Shown here in pieces: positions 24,787-33,491 of a stretch of DNA of 64,000 nt. The translations under genes were made by a program, and so were the position numbers. This stretch comes from Bradyrhizobium sp. Y36 (GTDB taxonomy: Bacteria; Pseudomonadota; Alphaproteobacteria; Rhizobiales; Xanthobacteraceae), in assembly GCF_002531575.1 (NCBI RefSeq), contig NZ_NWTI01000003.1, positions 62,001 to 126,000 on the forward strand. The letters run 5' to 3'. Each line of letters opens with the position of its first letter. Position 1 is the stretch's first letter. The notes beneath the pieces are model-generated. The model made no database searches and was not told the DNA's origin. It saw only the letters and a list, made by a program, of their open reading frames with translations.

Positions 24787-26382
24787 ATGCTGGAACTGCG
24801 CAAGGACATCTTCGCCGACGAGCGCGACGACAACTTAAAGGAAATTGGCAAGGGCACCCAGCGCCAGGACATGCTCGGCCATGTCACGGGTACCTCGAGC
24901 TACTTCAACGACCACAAGCTGCAAGGCATGCTGCATCTGAAGGTCGTGCGCTCGACACAGGCGCATGCAAGGATCCGCCGCATCGATACCACGGACGCAG
25001 AGCGTTCGGCCGGCGTGCGCCGGATCATCCGCGGCACCGACGTGCCGGTCAATCTCAACACGCTGCTCAGCCTGATCAATTTCGGCAAGGACGACGAGCC
25101 GTCGCTGGCGGTCGACAAGGTCCGCTACAAGGGCGAGCCGATCCTCGCCATCGTCGCCGACAGTGAGCGCGAAGCGTTCGAGGCCATCGCGAAGGTCAAG
25201 GTCGACTACGAGCCGCTCCCGGCCGTATTCGACGTCGAAGACGCGCTGAAGCCCGGCGCGCCCGTGGTCAACGAGACCTATCCGAAGAACGCCTTCGTCT
25301 ATCACGACGTCTACGATCACCAGCGCCTGCGCTTCGGCGACGCCGATGCCGCGCTCGCGAGCGCCGATCACGTCCTGGAACAACGCTACCAGATGTCGCC
25401 GATCGAGCATGCGCCGACCGAGACCAACGGGGCCATTGCAGCGCCCGACACCAACGGCCGCTACGTCGTCTACACCTCGACTCAGGCGCTGTTCTTTTCG
25501 GTCGACACCTGCGCCAAGATTTTGGACGTGCCCTCCAACACGTTCCACTTCATCGGCGGCACCGTCGGCGGCGGTTTCGGCGGCAAGGTGGATACGCTGA
25601 CCGAGCCGCTCGCCATCCTCGGCGCGATGCTGACGGGACGCCCCGTGCGCTACGTGTTCGGGCGCGAGGAGGAGATGCAGTATGGGCCGCCGCGCGGCGC
25701 CGAACGCATCTACATCAAGGACGGCGTGATGCGCGATGGCCGCATCGTCGCCCGCAAGATCCACGCCTATTTCGACAGCGGCGCCTATACGCGGCTGTCG
25801 AGCTATGCCGCGGTGAAGTGCGCCGCACATCTGCCGGGTCCCTACACCATCCCGAACGTCTATGGCGACGTCTATTGCGTCTTCACCAATCGCACGCCTG
25901 CGACCGCCATGCGTGGTTTCGGCGTCACGGCGATGGATTTTGCGATCGAGTGCCAGATGGACAAGCTGGCCAATCTCGTCGGCATGGACCCGATGGAGTT
26001 TCGCATCCTCAACGCCTATCGCGATGGCGACATGAAGGCACACCGGCGCGAGGCCAAGAACACCGCGCTGATCGAATGCGTCCAGGTTGCGGCCGAAAAG
26101 GCCAAATGGCCGATCCGCGAAGAGTTCAAGCGGGCCTCCTCGCGCAAGGACGGCGGCGGCAGCCGAGCGGCCATCCCGCCGACGCCGACAGACTCCTCGC
26201 GCACGAGGGCAGCCGCGCCGGCCCAGCAGCGCACGAGTTATGACCGTCTTCCGCCCACCGTCACCCGTGAACCGCCGCGCGATCCGCCCCCACCCGCGCC
26301 GCCGCCTGCTCCGCCGCGCCCGGCCGGGCCGTCCCACGGCGCGACGCGGTTCTCCTCCGTGTTCGGGACCAGGAGGCGCTGA
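24787..26382 (+). CDS. Molybdenum hydroxylase large subunit, N-terminal half (split gene)
   Basis: 531 residues covering the Ald_Xan_dh_C domain (about 20-145) and first molybdopterin-binding domain (about 165-435). Visible motifs are GGTVGGGFGGK (257-267) and AMRGFG (374-379), the arginine-containing loop near the molybdenum site. The loop lacks the AYRCSFR signature of form I CO dehydrogenase, so CO is not the expected substrate. From about 450 the protein ends in an 80-residue Pro/Arg/Ser-rich low-complexity tail with no domain. The second molybdopterin domain is encoded by the next gene. There is no disruption of the frame, and the tail suggests an established gene split. Confidence 0.9.
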   Translation: MLELRKDIFADERDDNLKEIGKGTQRQDMLGHVTGTSSYFNDHKLQGMLHLKVVRSTQAHARIRRIDTTDAERSAGVRRIIRGTDVPVNLNTLLSLINFGKDDEPSLAVDKVRYKGEPILAIVADSEREAFEAIAKVKVDYEPLPAVFDVEDALKPGAPVVNETYPKNAFVYHDVYDHQRLRFGDADAALASADHVLEQRYQMSPIEHAPTETNGAIAAPDTNGRYVVYTSTQALFFSVDTCAKILDVPSNTFHFIGGTVGGGFGGKVDTLTEPLAILGAMLTGRPVRYVFGREEEMQYGPPRGAERIYIKDGVMRDGRIVARKIHAYFDSGAYTRLSSYAAVKCAAHLPGPYTIPNVYGDVYCVFTNRTPATAMRGFGVTAMDFAIECQMDKLANLVGMDPMEFRILNAYRDGDMKAHRREAKNTALIECVQVAAEKAKWPIREEFKRASSRKDGGGSRAAIPPTPTDSSRTRAAAPAQQRTSYDRLPPTVTREPPRDPPPPAPPPAPPRPAGPSHGATRFSSVFGTRRR

Positions 26383-26383
26383 G

Positions 26384-27406
26384 ATGACCAGGCACCGCGG
26401 ACGCGGCATGGCGTCGATCAACTATCCCATCGGCATGAATCTCGGCGGCGATCCCAGCCAGGCGCTGGTGCATTCCAACCCGAGCGGCAAATTCACGGTT
26501 GCGCTGTCGTCGATCGACCTTGGCCAGGGTATGAAATCGGTGACGCGGCAGATCTGCGCGGAGACGCTGGGCGTCCCGGTCGAGGACGTCTATGTCGACA
26601 CGGCGGACTCCGACACCGGTCCGCACTGCATGGGCTCGTTTGCCTCGCGCGGCACCCACCGCGTCGGCAACGCCGTGATGGCCGCTGCCCGCGAAGCGCG
26701 CGGCGTGATGATGGAAGCGGCGGCCGAGGAGCTCGAGGTCAACGCCGCCGATCTCGAAACCGACGGCCGCGGCAATATCCACGTCAGGGGCGCGCCACAC
26801 CGTTCGATCTCGACCAAGGATGTCGCGATTGCCGCGCAGTTCAAGCAGGGCAAAACCATCTCGGGCCGCGGCATCTTTCTCGTTCCCCTCTCCAACGTCG
26901 ATCCGGAGACCGGCGAGATGTCGCCGGCAACCTGTTACGCCCATGCCTGTCTCGTCGCCGAGGTCGAGGTCGACGACGAGACCGGCGAGGTCGCGATGGT
27001 CCGCATGGACTCTGCCTATGAGCTCGGCCGTGCCCTCAACCCGCGGCTGGTCGAGCAGCAGCTGGTCGGCGGCGCCTGGATGGGCGTCAGCCACGCGCTC
27101 TACGAGACACCAGAGCCGTATTATCCCGATCCCGTGCACGGACCGCGCGACTTCGTCGAATATCTGATGCCCGGCCCCGGCGACATCTGCCCGCACGATA
27201 TCGCGGTGCTGGAACGCCCTGCCCCTGACGGGCCGTTCGGGGCCAAGGGCCCCGGCGAGATGTGCGCCAACCCTGTTCTGCCGGCCGTTGCGAATGCGAT
27301 CTTCAACGCCGTCGGCGTCCGCATCGACGATCTGCCGATCACGCCCGAGAAGGTGTTGCGTGCGATCAAGGCCCAGGGCGGCGCGCGGCCGCAGGCACGG
27401 CGCTAG
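26384..27406 (+). CDS. Molybdenum hydroxylase large subunit, C-terminal half (split gene)
   Basis: 340 residues corresponding to the second molybdopterin-binding domain. The pattern SSIDLGQGMKSVTRQICAE near residue 42 contacts the cofactor. GAKGPGE (286-292) holds the catalytic glutamate E292. It has its own AGGAGG 8 bases before the ATG, located in the last codons of the previous gene, so it is translated as a separate polypeptide. The two halves must assemble to form one active site. Overlapping frames upstream are shadows. Confidence 0.9.
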   Translation: MTRHRGRGMASINYPIGMNLGGDPSQALVHSNPSGKFTVALSSIDLGQGMKSVTRQICAETLGVPVEDVYVDTADSDTGPHCMGSFASRGTHRVGNAVMAAAREARGVMMEAAAEELEVNAADLETDGRGNIHVRGAPHRSISTKDVAIAAQFKQGKTISGRGIFLVPLSNVDPETGEMSPATCYAHACLVAEVEVDDETGEVAMVRMDSAYELGRALNPRLVEQQLVGGAWMGVSHALYETPEPYYPDPVHGPRDFVEYLMPGPGDICPHDIAVLERPAPDGPFGAKGPGEMCANPVLPAVANAIFNAVGVRIDDLPITPEKVLRAIKAQGGARPQARR

Positions 27407-27416
27407 AGGATTTTCC

Positions 27417-28298
27417 GTGGCGGTTCGCAGCAACATCGTCGGCATTGACAGCCCGGAGGCGCTGGAGAAGGCGCTGCGCGCGGCTTACTACCTCGCCGAC
27501 GAGGGCCTTGCGACCGCAGCCTATCTCGGCCTCGCGCTCGGCAAGCCCTTGCTGCTGGAGGGCGCGCCCGGCGTGGGCAAGACGGAAGCGGCCAAAGCCA
27601 TTGCCGCCGTGCTCGGCCGCCGCCTGATCCGCCTGCAATGCTACGAGGGCATCGACGCCTCCGCCGCACTCTACGAGTGGAACTACCCGCGCCAGATGTT
27701 GGCGATCCGCCAGGCCGGCGACGAGAGCATCGACATCTATGGCGAGACTTTCCTGATCGAGCGGCCGATGCTGGCCGTGCTCCGCGCGCCCGATTCCACC
27801 GTGCTCCTGATCGACGAGATCGACCGCGCCGACCAGGAGTTCGAGGCGTTCCTGCTCGAATTCCTCTCCGACTTCCAGATCTCGATTCCCGAGCGCGGCA
27901 CGGTTCGCGCCGCCGAACGTCCCGTCGTGGTGCTGACCTCGAACCGGACGCGCGATCTGCACGAAGCCCTGCGCCGCCGCTGCGTCTATCACTGGATCGA
28001 CTATCCCACCGCCGAGCGTGAGGCGCGGATCATCATGATGCGCGCTTCCAGCGTCGCCGAGGCCACCGCCCGCGCCGTCGTCGCAGCCGTGGAGAAGTTG
28101 CGGCGCGAGCCCCTCAGCAAGGCGCCCGGGATTGCCGAGGCCGTCGACTGGGCCGAGGCCGCGACACTGCTGCACAAGGGCGGCGCGCGCTGGCCGGATG
28201 CATTCAAGCGCTCGATCGGCGTGGCGCTGAAGGACGAAGAGGATCTGCACTTCATCTCGCCGCGGCTCGATGCCATGCTCGCGGAGGCGACCGCATGA
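27417..28298 (+). CDS. MoxR-type AAA ATPase (CoxD-like)
   Basis: 293 residues. Walker A is GAPGVGKTE (49-57) and Walker B is LLIDEIDRAD. The arginine-finger region includes TSNRTRDLHEALRRRC. CoxD-type AAA ATPases work with the VWA protein CoxE in maturing the molybdenum active site of CO dehydrogenase. The same role is likely here because the VWA gene overlaps by 4 bases (ATGA). The start is a GTG at 27417; earlier in-frame sequence belongs to the preceding gene. Confidence 0.9.
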   Translation: MAVRSNIVGIDSPEALEKALRAAYYLADEGLATAAYLGLALGKPLLLEGAPGVGKTEAAKAIAAVLGRRLIRLQCYEGIDASAALYEWNYPRQMLAIRQAGDESIDIYGETFLIERPMLAVLRAPDSTVLLIDEIDRADQEFEAFLLEFLSDFQISIPERGTVRAAERPVVVLTSNRTRDLHEALRRRCVYHWIDYPTAEREARIIMMRASSVAEATARAVVAAVEKLRREPLSKAPGIAEAVDWAEAATLLHKGGARWPDAFKRSIGVALKDEEDLHFISPRLDAMLAEATA

Positions 28299-29416
28299 CC
28301 ACCGAGCCGCAACTCCCGCGCGCCGCCCGCATCTTCGTTGCCTTCGTGCCCTTGTTGCGCGCGAACGGCTTTGCGGTGGCACCTGAGCAGACCACGACGT
28401 TCCTGGCAGCGATCGAGCTGCTCGGCCCGCGCAGCATCGAGCATATCAGGCAGGCTGCCCTGGCGACGCTGGCTCCGCCGCCCGAGCGCCGCGCCACCTT
28501 CGACCGGCTGTTCGACCTTCATTTTCGCGGCAGCGAGGCGATCGAGCATGCCGAAGATGGAGAGGACGACGAGACGGTCCGCCTGCAGGAGGAAGGCCGC
28601 GGCGACGAGGAGCCCCTGCTCTCCGACGACGCCAACGAGTCCGGCCTGACCGCGACGCGCACCGAGGCCCTGGTCGAGCGCCGCTTCGCGCAGATTTCCA
28701 CGACCGATGCGCTGCGGCGCCTGACGCGCGAGGCCTCGCGGCGCCTGCCACGACGGCGCGGCCACCGCCGCATGCGCGCCCGCCGCGGGCCGTTTGCCGA
28801 TCTGCGCCGCACGCTACGCGACTCTGTCCGCAGCGACGGCGAGATCCTGCGGCTGGGTCACATGAAGCGGCGCCAACGCCCGCGCAAGATGCTGCTGCTG
28901 ATCGACGTCTCCGGCTCGATGAAGAGCCGCACCGAGGAGAACATGAAGCTCGCGCATGCGCTGGTGCAGGCTGCGCCCAATGTCGAGGTGTTCACCTTCG
29001 GCACGCGGCTGACCCGCATCACCCGCCCGTTGCGGCTGAAGCGCCGCGAGCAGGCCATGAACGCCGCCGCGCATCTGGTCAGCGACTGGGACGGCGGCAC
29101 CCGCATCGGAGATGCGCTGCAAGCATTCCTCGCCGTGCCCCGCTTCGGCGGCTATGCCCGCGGCGCCGCCGTAGTGGTCGTCTCGGACGGACTGGAGCGC
29201 GGCGAGACGGACGCACTTCGCGACGCCGTCGCGAAATTGTCGCGCCGGGCCTGGCGCCTGAGCTGGCTGACGCCGCTGGCGACAAGCCCCGGATTCCGCC
29301 CGCAGACCGAGGCGCTCGTCGCCATCGAGCGCTTCGTCGATGACCTCGTGGATGGCGGTTCGAGCGCATCGATCGTCGCACATATTCTGGCGTTGGGACG
29401 AAGGAGAGCGGCGTGA
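28295..29416 (+). CDS. VWA-domain protein (CoxE-like)
   Basis: 373 residues. An acidic middle region (about 85-115) and an Arg-rich region (150-195) precede a von Willebrand A domain with MIDAS motif DVSGS (204-208). The pattern DWDGGTRIGDAL supplies a later metal-site residue. CoxE-type proteins partner with MoxR/CoxD ATPases in cofactor maturation, and the overlap of start and stop codons supports co-translation. The C-terminus overlaps the amidohydrolase GTG start. Confidence 0.9.
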   Translation: MTTEPQLPRAARIFVAFVPLLRANGFAVAPEQTTTFLAAIELLGPRSIEHIRQAALATLAPPPERRATFDRLFDLHFRGSEAIEHAEDGEDDETVRLQEEGRGDEEPLLSDDANESGLTATRTEALVERRFAQISTTDALRRLTREASRRLPRRRGHRRMRARRGPFADLRRTLRDSVRSDGEILRLGHMKRRQRPRKMLLLIDVSGSMKSRTEENMKLAHALVQAAPNVEVFTFGTRLTRITRPLRLKRREQAMNAAAHLVSDWDGGTRIGDALQAFLAVPRFGGYARGAAVVVVSDGLERGETDALRDAVAKLSRRAWRLSWLTPLATSPGFRPQTEALVAIERFVDDLVDGGSSASIVAHILALGRRRAA

Positions 29417-30297
29417 GCGACATTGTCGACGGCCATCATCACATCTGGCGGCAGGCCGACCTGCCCTGGCTGACCGGCCCCATGCAGCCCCGCATCTTCG
29501 GCCCGTATGAGCCGATCCGGCGCGACTATCCGATTCAAGAATATCTCGACGACCTCAAGGGCACCGGCGTCACCCGCTCGGTCTATGTGCAGACCAACTG
29601 GGCCAACGACCGCTTCGAGGACGAGGCGGCCTGGGTGCAACAGACAGCGGACGAGCACGGCTGGCCGCACGCGATCGTCGCCTATGCCGATTTTGCCGTC
29701 GACGACGTACGCCCGCAGCTCGATCGCCTGCGGCGCTATTCCCTGGTGCGCGGCGTGCGCATGCAGCTGCACTGGCACGAGAACCCGCTGTATCGCTTCG
29801 CCGCCCGCCCGGACCTCTGCACCGACCCGATGATCCGCCGCAACGTCGCGCGTCTCGCCGGCTATGGCTGGAGCTTCGACCTGCAGGTGTTCACCCCGCA
29901 GATGTCAGACGCCGCAGCGCTGGCCGAAGCCTGCCCCGACGTGACCTTCATCCTCCAGCATGCCGGCATGCTGGAGGATCTCTCGCCTGCCGGCCGCGCC
30001 GCCTGGCGCGGTGGGATGGCCCGGCTCGCAGCCTGCCCGAACGTGGTCTCAAAGCTATCCGGGCTCGGCACCTTCATCCATCGCAACGATCCCGCGCACA
30101 TCGCCGCCGTGCTCACCGATACCGTCGCAATCTTCGGCGCCGAGCGCTGCCTGTTCGGCTCCAACTTCCCGATCGAGAAATTGTGGACCAGCTATCGCGA
30201 GCTCGTGGAGGCCTTTCGCAGCGCCGCCGCGCGCTTCAGTGCGGAACAGCAGGACGCCATCTTCAGGACGACGGCGACGCGTGTTTATCGGCTTTGA
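29413..30297 (+). CDS. Amidohydrolase-superfamily hydrolase (2-pyrone-4,6-dicarboxylate-lactonase-like)
   Basis: 294 residues of the amidohydrolase-2 TIM barrel. The metal-binding HxH motif is in VDGHHHIW (residues 6-12). Later markers are ILQHAG and the C-terminal LFGSNFPIEKL, whose Asp/Asn region lies near the metal site. Members hydrolyse lactones or amides made during ring cleavage. The GTG start overlaps the coxE-like stop (GTGA). It may open a lactone or cyclic product made by the molybdenum hydroxylase. Confidence 0.85.
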   Translation: MSDIVDGHHHIWRQADLPWLTGPMQPRIFGPYEPIRRDYPIQEYLDDLKGTGVTRSVYVQTNWANDRFEDEAAWVQQTADEHGWPHAIVAYADFAVDDVRPQLDRLRRYSLVRGVRMQLHWHENPLYRFAARPDLCTDPMIRRNVARLAGYGWSFDLQVFTPQMSDAAALAEACPDVTFILQHAGMLEDLSPAGRAAWRGGMARLAACPNVVSKLSGLGTFIHRNDPAHIAAVLTDTVAIFGAERCLFGSNFPIEKLWTSYRELVEAFRSAAARFSAEQQDAIFRTTATRVYRL

Positions 30298-30329
30298 CAG
30301 ACAAGAAAACGGATGAGGGAGGGAAACGA

Positions 30330-31178
30330 ATGGCGCTGGAGATCAAGATCCTGGACTATGGTGATATCGAATTGGAATCGAGCTTTCTGGTGCTCGGCCG
30401 CGATTGCGGCCGCACCCGCCGCGTCCTCACCCTCGGCTTTTTGATCCTCGGGGGGAAATATCCGGTCGTGGTCGACACCGGCTACCGCTCCAACCAGATC
30501 ATGGAAACGCTGGGCATGCGGGGCTTGCAGTATCACGAGAACATGATCGAGAACCAGCTCGCGCGCCACGGCGTGCGCATGGGCGACGTCCGCTTCGTCT
30601 GCCACACCCATCTGCACATCGACCATGCCGGCAAGGACGATCTGTTCCCGATGAACACGACCGTCGTGCTCAACCGCAAGGAGCTCGAATATTCCGTCTC
30701 CGGCCTGATGCATCCGCAGTATCCCGCACCCGACATCAAGCACCTGATCGACCGCCTGCACACCAAGAGCGCGCTGCGCTTCCTCGACCTCGAGATCACC
30801 GGCCCGATCGAGCTGATGCCCGGCGTCTATTGCGACGCCGCCAACGCGCACACCGAGGGCTCGATGAACGTCATCGTCGAGACGGCCGATGGAATTGCGA
30901 CCATCTGCGGCGACGTGATCTACGATTTCAACGACCAGATCGTGACGCCGTTCAACGAGATCAATGATTGGGAGCCGCGCACGACGGGCAACCACGGCAC
31001 CAGCAAGCGCGCCGAGAAGGCCTCGATCAAGAAGCTGCTGAGCAATTCGCGCTATCTGCTGCCGGTGCACGACCGCCCCGCCAAGATCGAAGGCGGCAAC
31101 GTCGTCGGGCGCCTGCACGATCAGGTCCCCGGACCGATCGTGCAATCGCTGCCCGCGCGCAACTGGTTCCCGGCCTGA
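30330..31178 (+). CDS. Metallo-beta-lactamase-fold hydrolase, N-acyl-homoserine-lactonase-like
   Basis: 282 residues. The zinc motif HxHxDH is HLHIDH (94-99) within a longer THLHIDHAG block. The substrate region PVVVDTGYRSNQ and the later TEGSMNVIVET and ICGDVIYD fit the lactonase-like MBL branch (AttM/AiiA type). ATG 30330 follows GGGAGGG by 6 bases. In this operon a lactone or ester from ring degradation is a likelier substrate than a signalling lactone, but that is inference. Confidence 0.85.
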   Translation: MALEIKILDYGDIELESSFLVLGRDCGRTRRVLTLGFLILGGKYPVVVDTGYRSNQIMETLGMRGLQYHENMIENQLARHGVRMGDVRFVCHTHLHIDHAGKDDLFPMNTTVVLNRKELEYSVSGLMHPQYPAPDIKHLIDRLHTKSALRFLDLEITGPIELMPGVYCDAANAHTEGSMNVIVETADGIATICGDVIYDFNDQIVTPFNEINDWEPRTTGNHGTSKRAEKASIKKLLSNSRYLLPVHDRPAKIEGGNVVGRLHDQVPGPIVQSLPARNWFPA

Positions 31179-31199
31179 GATGATCTGAGGGATCGACCG

Positions 31200-32774
31200 A
31201 TGACGCACGTCACCTTGCGAAGCGAATTCGAAACCCTGATCGACCCCTACGCGCCGGTCGCGCAGGTCGGCACCGGCTTCGACTTCACGGAGGGGCCGAT
31301 CTGGCATCCGGTCGATCGCTATCTGCTGTTCTCGGACATGCCGGGCGACGTGCGCCGGCGCTGGGATGCGCGGCGCGGAGTCGTGGAGGTCAAGCGTCCC
31401 TCCAACAAGTGCAACGGCATGACCTATGACGCCGAGCTCAATTTGATCGTCTGCGAGCACGCGACTTCGTCGCTGATCCGCGAGCGGCCGGACGGGCGGC
31501 GCGAGGTGCTGGCCTCGCATTTCCAGGGCCAAGAGCTGAACAGCCCGAACGACGTCTGCGTGCACTCCTCCGGCGCGATCTATTTCTCGGACCCCTGGTA
31601 CGGCCGCATGCCGGTCTATGGCGTCGAGCGGCCGCGCCAGCTCGGCTTCCAGGGCGTCTATCGCGTCGTGCCCGGGGGCGAGCCGAAGCTCGTGGTCGAG
31701 CGCAATTTGTTCGACCAGCCGAACGGGCTTTGCTTCTCGCCGGACGAGACGCTGCTCTATGTCAACGACACCGTGCAGGCGCTGATCCGCGTCTTCGACG
31801 TCAATGCCGACGGCTCGCTCTCGAATGCGCGGGTTTTCGCAAGCGGCATCCGCTCCGAGCTGGAGGCCGGCCTGCCCGACGGCATGAAATGCGATCAGCA
31901 TGGCAATGTCTGGGTCACCGCGCCCGGCGGGGTCTGGGTCTATTCGCGGCGCGGCGAAGTGCTCGGCAAGGTCCGGGTGCCCGAGATGGTCGCCAACCTC
32001 GCCTGGGGCGGGCCGGATTTCCGCACGCTGTATTTGACCGCGACCCATTCGGTCTATGCGATCCCGACCAAGGTCGGCCCGCGGCATGAGCCTTATATGA
32101 GTGGCCGGCGAAGCGGAGGTGGCCAGACGGCCAGCGCCGCGCCGGCGGCGCCCAACCTCGCTGACGGCGACATGCGGCTTGATCCGCAGCGCTGCGCCAT
32201 GATCATCCAGGACCTGCAGAACGACGTCATCATGGACGGCGGCGCCTTCGCCGAGTCCGGCGCGCCCGGACATGCGCAGCAGCAGCATGTCGTCGAGAAT
32301 GTCCGGCGCCTGGCAGAGACCGCGCGGGCTCGCGGCGTCGTCATCATCCATGTCTGGTTCGTCGTGGAGCCCGGCGCGCCCGGCGTGACGCTGAACGCAC
32401 CGCTGTTCGAGGGCCTCGTCGACAGCAAGGCGATGGTGCGCGGCAGCTGGGGTGCCGCGCCGGTCTCCGGCCTGGAGCCTCGGCCCGGCGACTTCGTCGT
32501 CGAGAAGATGCGCATGAGCGCCTGGGAAGGCACCCGGCTGGAGACGATCCTCAAGGCGACCGGCCGCGACATGATCATCAACACCGGCGCCTGGACCAAC
32601 ATGTCGGTCGAGCACACAGCGCGGACAGGCGCCGACAAGGGCTATTTCATGATCGTGCCCGAGGATTGCTGCTCGACCATGAATGCCGACTGGCACAACG
32701 CCTCGATCAATTTCGCCATGCAGAATGTTGCGGTGGTGACCAGGGCCGATGCCGTGATTAGAGCATTGGGATGA
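31200..32774 (+). CDS. Fusion of SMP-30-like lactonase with isochorismatase-like domain lacking the Cys nucleophile
   Basis: 524 residues. Residues 1-295 are a six-bladed SMP-30/gluconolactonase domain with metal-site patterns FTEGPIWHP (Glu31), NSPNDV (114-119) and YVND (187-190). A short linker leads to an isochorismatase-like cysteine hydrolase domain (about 325-524). The Asp (D338, IIQDLQNDV) and Lys (K436, VVEKMRMSAWEGT) of the catalytic triad are present. The nucleophile position, in GAWTNMSVEHTAR, is Ser469 (codon TCG at 32604) instead of the usual Cys. The second domain is therefore either inactive, a binding module, or uses Ser. Joined lactonase and amidase-type domains suggest sequential hydrolysis. 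Confidence 0.88.
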   Translation: MTHVTLRSEFETLIDPYAPVAQVGTGFDFTEGPIWHPVDRYLLFSDMPGDVRRRWDARRGVVEVKRPSNKCNGMTYDAELNLIVCEHATSSLIRERPDGRREVLASHFQGQELNSPNDVCVHSSGAIYFSDPWYGRMPVYGVERPRQLGFQGVYRVVPGGEPKLVVERNLFDQPNGLCFSPDETLLYVNDTVQALIRVFDVNADGSLSNARVFASGIRSELEAGLPDGMKCDQHGNVWVTAPGGVWVYSRRGEVLGKVRVPEMVANLAWGGPDFRTLYLTATHSVYAIPTKVGPRHEPYMSGRRSGGGQTASAAPAAPNLADGDMRLDPQRCAMIIQDLQNDVIMDGGAFAESGAPGHAQQQHVVENVRRLAETARARGVVIIHVWFVVEPGAPGVTLNAPLFEGLVDSKAMVRGSWGAAPVSGLEPRPGDFVVEKMRMSAWEGTRLETILKATGRDMIINTGAWTNMSVEHTARTGADKGYFMIVPEDCCSTMNADWHNASINFAMQNVAVVTRADAVIRALG

Positions 32775-32777
32775 GCC

Positions 32778-33404
32778 GTGGCGAAGCTCCTGCATCTGTC
32801 CTGCTCGCCCCGCGCCGAGTCCGAGTCGAACGCCGGCGCACGCGTGTTTCTAGACGGCTTCCGCAAGGCCCGGCCGGATTGGGACGTCGATATCGTCGAC
32901 ATCTGGCGCGAGCGCATGCCGGAATTCACCGGCCCCATCATTGAGGCCAAATATGCGCGCATGAACGCTCAGGCCTTCAACGAGGCGCAACGTGACAGCT
33001 TTGCGGAAGCCGAGCGAATGGCAGTGCGTTTTTCGTTGGCCGATCGGGTGTTGATCTCCACGCCGATGTGGAATTTTGGCATTCCCTACAAGCTGAAGCA
33101 GTGGTTCGACATCATCGTCCAGCCCGGGCTGACCTTTCGATTCGATCCTTCGCTGGGCTATCTCCCGCTGCTGAAGGATCGGCCGACGCTCGTCATTCTC
33201 GCCAGCGGCAGCGATTTTTCCACCGGCATGAATCGCGGACGCATCGACATGGCGACGCCCTACTTGCGCGAAATCCTGCGCTTTGTCGGCATCAGCAATG
33301 TCAGCTTCGTGCCCGTCGGCCCGACCACCGGGCCGCAACAGCCGATCGAGGCTGCGCGTGAGAGGGCCCATCATCGCCTCGCTGCATTAGCCGCGACCTT
33401 CTGA
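32778..33404 (+). CDS. FMN-dependent NAD(P)H oxidoreductase (azoreductase-like flavodoxin fold)
   Basis: 208 residues with the flavodoxin-like fold. The FMN phosphate loop is SCSPRAESESNAG at the N-terminus. The AzoR/quinone-reductase motif TPMWNFGIPYKLKQWFD is near residue 95. The start is a GTG at 32778, 3 bases after the previous stop. It is the last gene of the 20-kb plus-strand operon and may recycle electrons or reduce a quinone- or azo-like intermediate. Confidence 0.88.
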   Translation: MAKLLHLSCSPRAESESNAGARVFLDGFRKARPDWDVDIVDIWRERMPEFTGPIIEAKYARMNAQAFNEAQRDSFAEAERMAVRFSLADRVLISTPMWNFGIPYKLKQWFDIIVQPGLTFRFDPSLGYLPLLKDRPTLVILASGSDFSTGMNRGRIDMATPYLREILRFVGISNVSFVPVGPTTGPQQPIEAARERAHHRLAALAATF

Positions 33405-33491
33405 AGCTGGAATCGATTTAGGGATCCAAGTCGGCGCGGTTCCGACCGCCATGCCAGTGGAATTGAACGTCGGCCTGGCTACGCTGCCGTG

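Noticed and set aside
24787..27406. Frameshifted pseudogene of a molybdenum hydroxylase large subunit
   Set aside because: Both halves keep all motifs, the break lies at a domain boundary, and the second half has its own ribosome site and ATG. A gene split explains the data better.
24787..27406. Form I CO dehydrogenase
   Set aside because: The active-site loop is AMRGFG rather than AYRCSFR, although MoxR and CoxE-type accessory genes are present.
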